Origin: Ecdyonurus torrentis
Lineage: Eukaryota > Arthropoda > Insecta > Ephemeroptera > Heptageniidae
Direction of reading: 5' to 3'
Length of the DNA: 64,000 nucleotides
Assembly (NCBI GenBank): GCA_949318235.1
Contig: OX439131.1
Span: forward strand, 16,783,189-16,847,188
Of the stretch, positions 56,743 to 64,000 are shown in pieces. The notes below the pieces were generated by a model, which saw nothing but the letters and a program-made list of their open reading frames with translations, ran no database searches and had not been told where the DNA came from. Within the stretch, counting starts at the first letter, position 1; each line of letters starts with the position of its first letter. The position numbers were made by a program, and so were the translations under genes.

Positions 56743-57460
56743 CTAGCTAATTTTTGCTTTTGCATTGTAGACGTGTAGATTACTAAAGCTAAAGCTATTA
56801 AATTATTAAAAATTAAATGAATGTACTGCGCGTGTTCTGTATTAAGAGTTCGATGCACTCACAGAAAACATCGTGTTTTTAATCACGTGACCAGAGATTC
56901 AAGTTACTGAAGTTATTAAAGGAAATGACCAAAGGTAGTAAACAGATTCCAAGCGATAAAGGCATATCTAGGTCTAGGAGTATTGTATTGAATGACATTC
57001 TTGACAAAGTTTGGAAAATACGCTACTTATATCAAGTGATTCATTTGTGAGCTTCATAGTACGTTTTATATTTTATGTAAGAAAAAATAAAGTTGGAGTA
57101 AAGCTACTTTGTGTGCCTTCAGTATTGAAATATAGATAGACACACGAATTTTATATAATACTACTTAGTACGTTTGCTAATTAGATTAATTAATAATAAT
57201 CAAATAATAAGTTATTTGCAATTTATAATTCTTGCCACTTTTGTTTTTTTCATTTTTTAAAATTATTAATTATTGTCATTATTATTGTCAATTATTATTA
57301 TCAATTATCAATTGATATTGCAATTTCATGTTTTGTATTACAATTAAAAATATTTGCAATATTATAATAACGTTTTCAGAAACTATAAAATAATTAATTA
57401 TAATAAATATTAGTAATCAGTTCAATATAAATTTAATGGCTTAAAATATATTTGTTATTT
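54800..57460. other. Gene-free AT-rich interval upstream of the C2CD3-like gene
   Basis: Contains the AT microsatellite at about 56666-56736. A short plus-strand frame at 55311 with a following GT is too weak to call an exon. Confidence 0.4.
56666..56736. repeat. (AT)n microsatellite
   Basis: Pure AT dinucleotide run of about 70 bp. Confidence 0.95.
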
Positions 57461-57529
57461 TTATAAAATTTGGATGCATTTATTTTACTATTAAATTATA
57501 AGCAGCATTTAATTGAAAAAAAGAAAAAG

Positions 57530-57569
<40 letters not shown>

Positions 57570-57730
57570 CAGACTTGCAAATATATTTGCATTCAATTTT
57601 AAAATCGTGCATTCTTTGTATTGCAATTATAATTCAAGAAATAAAAATGAAGCGTTTTGCTAATAAATTATTATTTGCATAAAAATTTCAAATTTTTATT
57701 TATAGGCAAAAAGAGCAGATAGGTTCTATT

Positions 57731-57820
57731 CAGTGGCGGATTGAGCGCCGAGATTTCGAGATTATCTCGAAGGGCCGCGACCAAAGAGGGCCGTCGGGCC
57801 GTCGTCGCAAAAAAGCAACG

Positions 57821-57877
<57 letters not shown>

Positions 57878-58250
57878 AAGGGAGAAGGGAGAGGAAAGGA
57901 AAACATTAAATTTTATGGATAGTTTAGAAATTGATATATTTATAATAAGATCTTATGGCGATGAATATTCCTTTTGATGAACTTTGTAAAAACAAAATTT
58001 ATAAAATTTATTTGCTGTGTCAAGTCACAGAAATAAAATATTGTTATACATGAATATGTTCTATTCTTGCTTTTTTTTTTTTTTTTTTTCTTGCATAAAA
58101 TGATTGTAAAATTAGCAAGCCACGCCCCCTTTTTCGTAAAATTTTCGCCTGCGGCGCAATTCTGGGGGGCGGCGCCCCCCGCCCCCCAGCAGGTAGGGGC
58201 CGTCTCTCTTTAGATATCTCGAAGGGCCGTGGAGGCCCAGTCCGCCCCTG
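57731..58250. mobile_element. hAT-like non-autonomous element, 520 bp
   Basis: Ends CAGTGGCGGATTGAGC and GGCCCAGTCCGCCCCTG with perfect 8-bp duplications GTTCTATT (57723-57730 and 58251-58258). The right subterminal region is GC-rich (CGCCTGCGGCG); a long poly-A lies near 57820-57871. 'ATCTCGAAGGGCCG' occurs in direct orientation near both ends. Confidence 0.88.
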
Positions 58251-58580
58251 GTTCTATTCCGTTCAAACATTTTGTATAAAACGTACTAAAAATAATAATA
58301 AATAGCATTCCGTAGTTCATACATGTGATAAAATACTGATTCCAAGAAACAGAAAAATATTATTTTGTTTGAAACATAGATAGACGTTTCCTGCCAACAA
58401 AAATAATCTTAAGCCTAGCCTTGGGCAGTAGGTGCATTGCGGTGGTACCGATGCTACCAAGGTGATTTAAATTTTATTATATTTTAATATTTCGTATTTA
58501 GTTAATTTCGCTCTTATTGTTTGTCAAAGTCAGACTTAAAATACATTTTCTGATTGCTCGTAATATTTAGGGTGCCTTAA

Positions 58581-58679
58581 TCAGAATGGGATTTTTTTCC
58601 AAAATGATCGTGCGAGTTTTTAGGTGAAAAAAACTGAATAAAACCGGAACTAGAACGAAAAAAAAAAATCCCATTCTGA
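58581..58679. repeat. Short inverted repeat
   Basis: TCAGAATGGGATTTTTTT and AAAAAAATCCCATTCTGA about 65 bp apart; possibly a tiny foldback element. Confidence 0.6.
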
Positions 58680-58699
58680 AGGCAGAGATATTTTAACAA

Positions 58700-61600
58700 G
58701 CATTATTGTTACCAAAAATGAAGCTTATAGCTCTCTAGCTGTTCGTGTAATTTAATAAATACGATTACATTGATTTAAATGAGAGTATGAAAAGTTGCCT
58801 ATCTATGCAGGGACAGCAGTGCACGGGACTCTTAAAGATACTAAATGAATATTATAGATAGCAAAATTCATAATTATTCTAAATTATGTATTACCTTCAA
58901 AATTTAAAATGTAAAAGCAAGTATTTTAATTAAAATGTGAATCATCATGTCAATAGATTCTTGAATTCCTTTATAGTTAATATAATTGTCGTGTACTTAC
59001 CTAATATCAACATTGTTAATTAAGTTAAAATATAATATATATTTTAAAAGCAAACGCGTGTTTTTCTCATAAGAAAACGATAAAAATTAAGAACAACTTT
59101 TTGAATGATAAAGTAAAATATAACATCACAATAATACATTAATTATATATTGTGTATTCTGTATTTTATATTATACCTTATTTTGCAAGATAGCAGAACA
59201 TTTCATGTACTTCCTTCCGCGTTCCATAGAGGGAGTATAGAGTGTAATTGGTGTGAAATAAAAGTTTAACTTTTGTATCCGCCCTGCAGTGATACCACCC
59301 GCTTTTTAAGTAAGCTTAAAAAGTTGCATATCCTACAGGCTGAAGGTTAACGCCATACAATACTACAATAGATTTTAAAGTGGCATTACATTACTTTGTC
59401 TTTGTACACTATACTTAATAATGGATATTTTAATTGTATACTATATTATCTAATAATATCTTTTAAATATAAATATATTATATACGTATTAAAATTTTAT
59501 ATACTTTAGTTGTATAGCGATTAAAACATTAAATTTAGACTGTAAAAAATTCTGTCATACTGTTTGATTAATAATTTTTTTCTTTTATTTGCGCTCTTTT
59601 AATTTAAATTTTTACTATGCATTATTGATTTTTAAATAATTTTTACTAAAATTCCATTGACGATAAACTAACGATATTAATTTTTACATAAAACTTCATA
59701 TTATTTAAAGTTATATTATTATAGTATATCGTGTTATTTAAATCTGCGATATTTGTATCTGTAATGATTAGAGATTTTTTATTTTTTTTTTTTTTTTTTT
59801 GGTGGTGGTAAGATATTTAAATGTATAATTTCAATTTTAAGATTTTTTTTTTTTAATTTTATTCTTATTTATTGTTATACTTTTATGTGCTACGATTATA
59901 GTTGTTAAAATTGACGTGATCATGCTTGTGTCACTGGTTGTAAGGAAATAAATAAATAAACTAACTAATAAATAAACAAAATTTTATTTAAGGAAAATTT
60001 GGTTTAACATTTGGTATAAAATATCTACATATCATTAAAATAAACATAAATAAATACTAAAACATTTTTATGTTAACTATAGGCATGCATGTGATCCATA
60101 AATATAAGTAAATAATTTATTTTAAAAAGAAGTTGATTAAGAAGACTTGAATATATAATTCTCTATGCGTACGCTGTCCATGGTCTGAAACAAAAGAATT
60201 ATAGAATCAAAATTTAAAATGGAAAATTATATGTTTTTTATTACTATAGTTTTTGAATATTTGTGCTGATTTAATTTTCATTTTATTAGCTTGCTCACTG
60301 GTTAAATTTTAACTGCTGACATAAAAGAATATAAAATTTATAAGAAAGAAATTACTTCAACTTCACAATTGAATAATTTTATTATTGGTTGGACATTCTA
60401 AAAAAATTGCAACAATTTTCTATTTAAGATTTCTTTTATGCTAACTAAAAATATACACTAAAATGAGCTAAGATTGTATTTGTTAATTGAATTACTTGTT
60501 TAATCAACAATATAACTCTAGATTTCTTTTAGAAGCAGATTTATAATATAGTATATAGAGGAGAGTGAGAATGTTATATTTTATAATGCTCATTAAATGC
60601 AGTAAAAAGAAAGTTAAAAATTATTGCGCTTCATCACAATAAAATTATTCTTTCTAACGTGTAATAAAAAATAAAATATAATAATAATAATAAAAAAAAT
60701 TAAAGAAAAGTTTTTTAATGGATGATGCTACCACCTAGAGGATAAAAATTGAAACAAAGTATACTTTATTACAGAATGAGACGGTCGTCCAATTCCTTAG
60801 TTTACGCAGCTCTTATTTCTACTGAGAATCGATAAAAAGAATTAGGGACGGACATTAGGGGGAGACTACAATAAGAAAATGTTAGAGGCTCCGCCTACCC
60901 ACCCCACTTTTTTTCCTTTTATATTTTTCACCCTTTTTTTTCCTCCCCTTTAATTTTCATCATCCCCCTCACAATTCTTTCTTTTCTAATGTCAATTCCC
61001 CTCCCTCTCTCATTTTTTTTTATATCAAATCTCAACGTCAATAATGAGCCACTCGCTTGCAAATATGGCTGCTTTTGCCAACTACACCATTTTTTTTAAA
61101 ATAAAATTATTCCAATATAATGTATTTGTTTTTCTACATAAAATTTGCATAACATGCTCGCAAATATAAAAATTCTACAAAATTTATTATCTTGGTAGAC
61201 ACTCGCATTATGTGAAAGAATATATAGAAAAGTAAATCCGCATATACCATAATACTATATTTATTAAATTTTATATTGTTTCAAATTTATTCAGTTAACA
61301 TAGGTTTTAAAAAAATATTAAAAAAAAAGTAATTTAACAGTCTTATAACTTTATAATGAATTAATTTGGATGCGGTATATACATACACCGCACTATAGAA
61401 AGTGGAAGTCTATTACCTTTTAGAGTATAAAGTCATAAGAGTAAAAATTTATATGCACAGTTCATGAACATTTCTGTATTTAATAAAATCGAACACTCAT
61501 AAAATTCATCGACGTTTATAAAGTATTTATGAAGTATAATAAATATAACATCTTAACCTAGTATAACTAAAAAAAAAAAAAAATAATAATAATAATAATT

Positions 61601-61755
61601 ATTTTTTTCATTTGATATCACATTAAAAGTACTATAATTATAGGAACAGACAATAAGTTTATAGGAATTGAAATTATGTGCATTGCATTAATGCGATTAA
61701 AATTAAATGTGATCTATTTTTTTTATTAAATAATTTATTTTTTAGATCCTTATAG

Positions 61756-61804
<49 letters not shown>

Positions 61805-61990
61805 ACTTACGACAAAATGCGATTAAAATCGCATGTCACCACGTATAATTTTTTAGTTTTATCATATAAGTGATATAAGTCAGTGCAAAATATACGGTTT
61901 CAAATTTGCAAATTAATTGCAAAATTGCAAAGTAAATTCATAGCATTAAACTATTATTATTAAAAATAAAAATTATCAATATGCATTTCT
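58700..61990. other. Gene-free AT-rich interval
   Basis: No coding or RNA feature supported. Includes an AT microsatellite at about 61762-61799 and short TTA/AAT runs. Confidence 0.4.
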
Positions 61991-62044
61991 TTAAAAATTT
62001 AAATAATGTATACAATATTATAACATTATGAACTTATTGTTACT

Positions 62045-62155
62045 TAATTTAAAAATTGTATCTGCTGACTGTACTCTGTAAAACAGTTGGGTTAAATCGA
62101 GAGGTTTGTAGCTTGATTTCGCCTAATAAAAACCATTAATGATTTATTATTATAT
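62045..62155 (+). repeat. 3' tail of a non-LTR retroelement, copy 2
   Basis: ACAGTTGGGTTAAATCGAGA ... TTGATTTCGCCTAATAAAA and a TTATTA tail, matching 31795-31895. Confidence 0.55.
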
Positions 62156-62222
62156 TAGTCAGTGCAAAATATACGGATCCAAAATTGCAAAAAAAAAAAA
62201 AAAAAAATGGTAAAATTGCATT

Positions 62223-62253
<31 letters not shown>

Positions 62254-62389
62254 AAAGATTAAAAAAGATTAAAAAAGAAAGAGTATTTATACAAATTGTT
62301 TCATCTTTATAGGTACTAATTAAAAGACGTTACAAAATAAAGAACAATGAACAACGTGTTTTGTTTTTGTTTAAAAAGTTTACATGCAT

Positions 62390-62494
<105 letters not shown>

Positions 62495-62499
62495 AACAC

Positions 62500-64000
62500 A
62501 CACATAATTAATTAGGATTGTAAACAAGAACAATACTTGATTGAGCGCTAAAGTATATATACGGTACGCTAAGTATACATTATATTTAGCAAAGTACTAA
62601 TTTGCAAAACAAATGCGGAGAAAAACAATACAACTCAAGAGAGTTATTAAATGTTCAACTTTAAGTAAAAATCATTGCGACTATTTAAATAATAAGTGCG
62701 TCTAAGCGTAAATAATACACAAAACAAAACTTAAAGATCATATTCTTAATTTTTGTTATTTTATTTGAACTTCACTTGAAAATGTATACTAATTATATTT
62801 AAAATAATATAATTTTTTAATTTTTTTTTTACTTTCAATACGTATAGAACACATATAAATAAATAATAATTAAAGATTTTTTTCAACATAATTAGTATAA
62901 TATATTTAATAAATAATTAATTCTTAATTTGTTATCTGTTGCGATGATGAATTATGATCGTGGTCATTCGTGATAATTATAACTGTACCAGTTGACTATA
63001 TAATAGATATTTATTTTGTTATCAGTATGTTAAAAAACACAAATACATGATACATATAGTAATATTCCAAAATATTAATAGTAATAATTTTAGTTTTGTA
63101 AATTAAATAATAGTCTCTTGTTCAAAAACCAGATATATTTTTGAAAGGGTGAGGTTTAGGCCTGATTACATATCGGGTCCACTCTCACGCCTAACCTCTT
63201 AACCCCAAAATATACAGTACATACAAATAAATAAAAATAATTGATAAGAATAAAAGACTCATTTGAAATACGCAGTATAGAAAAATATATGTCAGAACAA
63301 ATTAACAAATATTTAAAGTAAAACAGTAAAAAAAAAAAAAAAAAAAAAAAGATTGATGAAACTTTACACAACTAACTGTTCAGAAAAACAAATCTACGTA
63401 TTTGATTTGTAACTCTCACTGCTATCATTTGTTTTTTTGAGTGCTATGGCATGAAAATATAAAATAACAGTATTTAAAATAACAAGATACAGCAAATTTT
63501 TTAATGTAATTTAATTGTTGATAAATACGACATGTATAAAAAGTGCTATTTTTGAAACACGTTGGATATGATATTGGAAAATTAATATATTTTTCATTAA
63601 AAACTCACTATAAAAACTAAATACTAGAAGACTTGCATAATAATTAACTATGAACAACCTTAGAATAATATATATATATATATATTATATATATTATATA
63701 TATATATATGTGTGCTTTATATAGGAGAGGAGACGACTTTTTATTCCTGTCTTCATTTAACATTCTTCTTTACGGGAGAATGCGCAGCTATATAATATAA
63801 AATTCAAGTTAGATTTTTTTCCTCAATGCTGAATTTTTACTGTTACTTACTATATAAGCATCAAAACTTTTGCTTTCCTGAATTTCAAAGAATTTAGCAA
63901 TAAATTATTTTAACTTATCAATTACTTGAAATTCAGACATAAAATATGCATGAGGCTCAATGTGCTATAATAGTAAAAATTTCGGCACTGAGTAACAAAC
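62500..64000. other. Gene-free AT-rich interval
   Basis: Poly-A at about 63330-63350, AT runs at about 63670-63708, and an isolated 'AGAAGACTTGCATAA' at 63627 that resembles the end of the AAGACTTG MITE family. Confidence 0.4.

Overview
This is a stretch of animal nuclear genome, very AT-rich, with spliced genes (GT-AG introns, 60 bp to about 4 kb), long simple repeats and many small DNA transposons. There are no bacterial, organellar or viral genes. Gene content (TFIIH p62, a centriole protein, a ciliary pitchfork-like protein) fits an invertebrate that makes cilia or flagella. An arthropod is plausible, but I cannot fix the taxon from sequence alone.

Four protein-coding genes can be assembled exon by exon, with splice phases that agree throughout. 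(1) Minus strand, 81-12687 (5' UTR exon near 16828): a 1491-residue nuclear protein with a low-complexity Ser/Gln/Ala/Pro N-terminus, an AT-hook and a conserved C-terminal domain of the QSER1/PRR12 (DUF4211) type. (2) Minus strand, 20491-25578 (5' UTR exon near 27888): GTF2H1, the p62 core subunit of TFIIH, 559 residues, complete. (3) Plus strand, 31281-36849: a pitchfork (PIFO/CIMAP3)-like ciliary protein, 304 residues, with extra Cys knuckles. (4) Minus strand, 38844-53243 (5' UTR exon near 54585): C2CD3-like multi-C2-domain centriole elongation protein, about 1582 residues, apparently lacking the N-terminal C2 region of the vertebrate protein. Genes 2 and 3 diverge; genes 3 and 4 converge tail to tail about 2 kb apart, which puts two cilium/centriole genes side by side.

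Repeats fill the introns and intergenic DNA. Four non-autonomous elements have perfect 8-bp target-site duplications and CA-starting terminal inverted repeats (hAT-like): 3673-4911 (almost entirely one hairpin), 21367-22183, 43000-44924 (inserted into an older palindromic MITE) and 57731-58250. Other families are TTAA-flanked palindromes, 'AGGGCCTTACCA' palindromes, 'GTGCAGAT' palindromes and several paired MITEs. A GTF2H1 intron holds a compact hammerhead ribozyme motif on the minus strand (24372-24412), downstream of CCAAT- and TATA-like boxes; this looks like the LTR-like part of a Penelope-like element or a retrozyme.

The right-hand 9 kb (about 54.8-64 kb) shows no gene I can support: it is AT-rich DNA with microsatellites, one hAT element and a retroelement tail.
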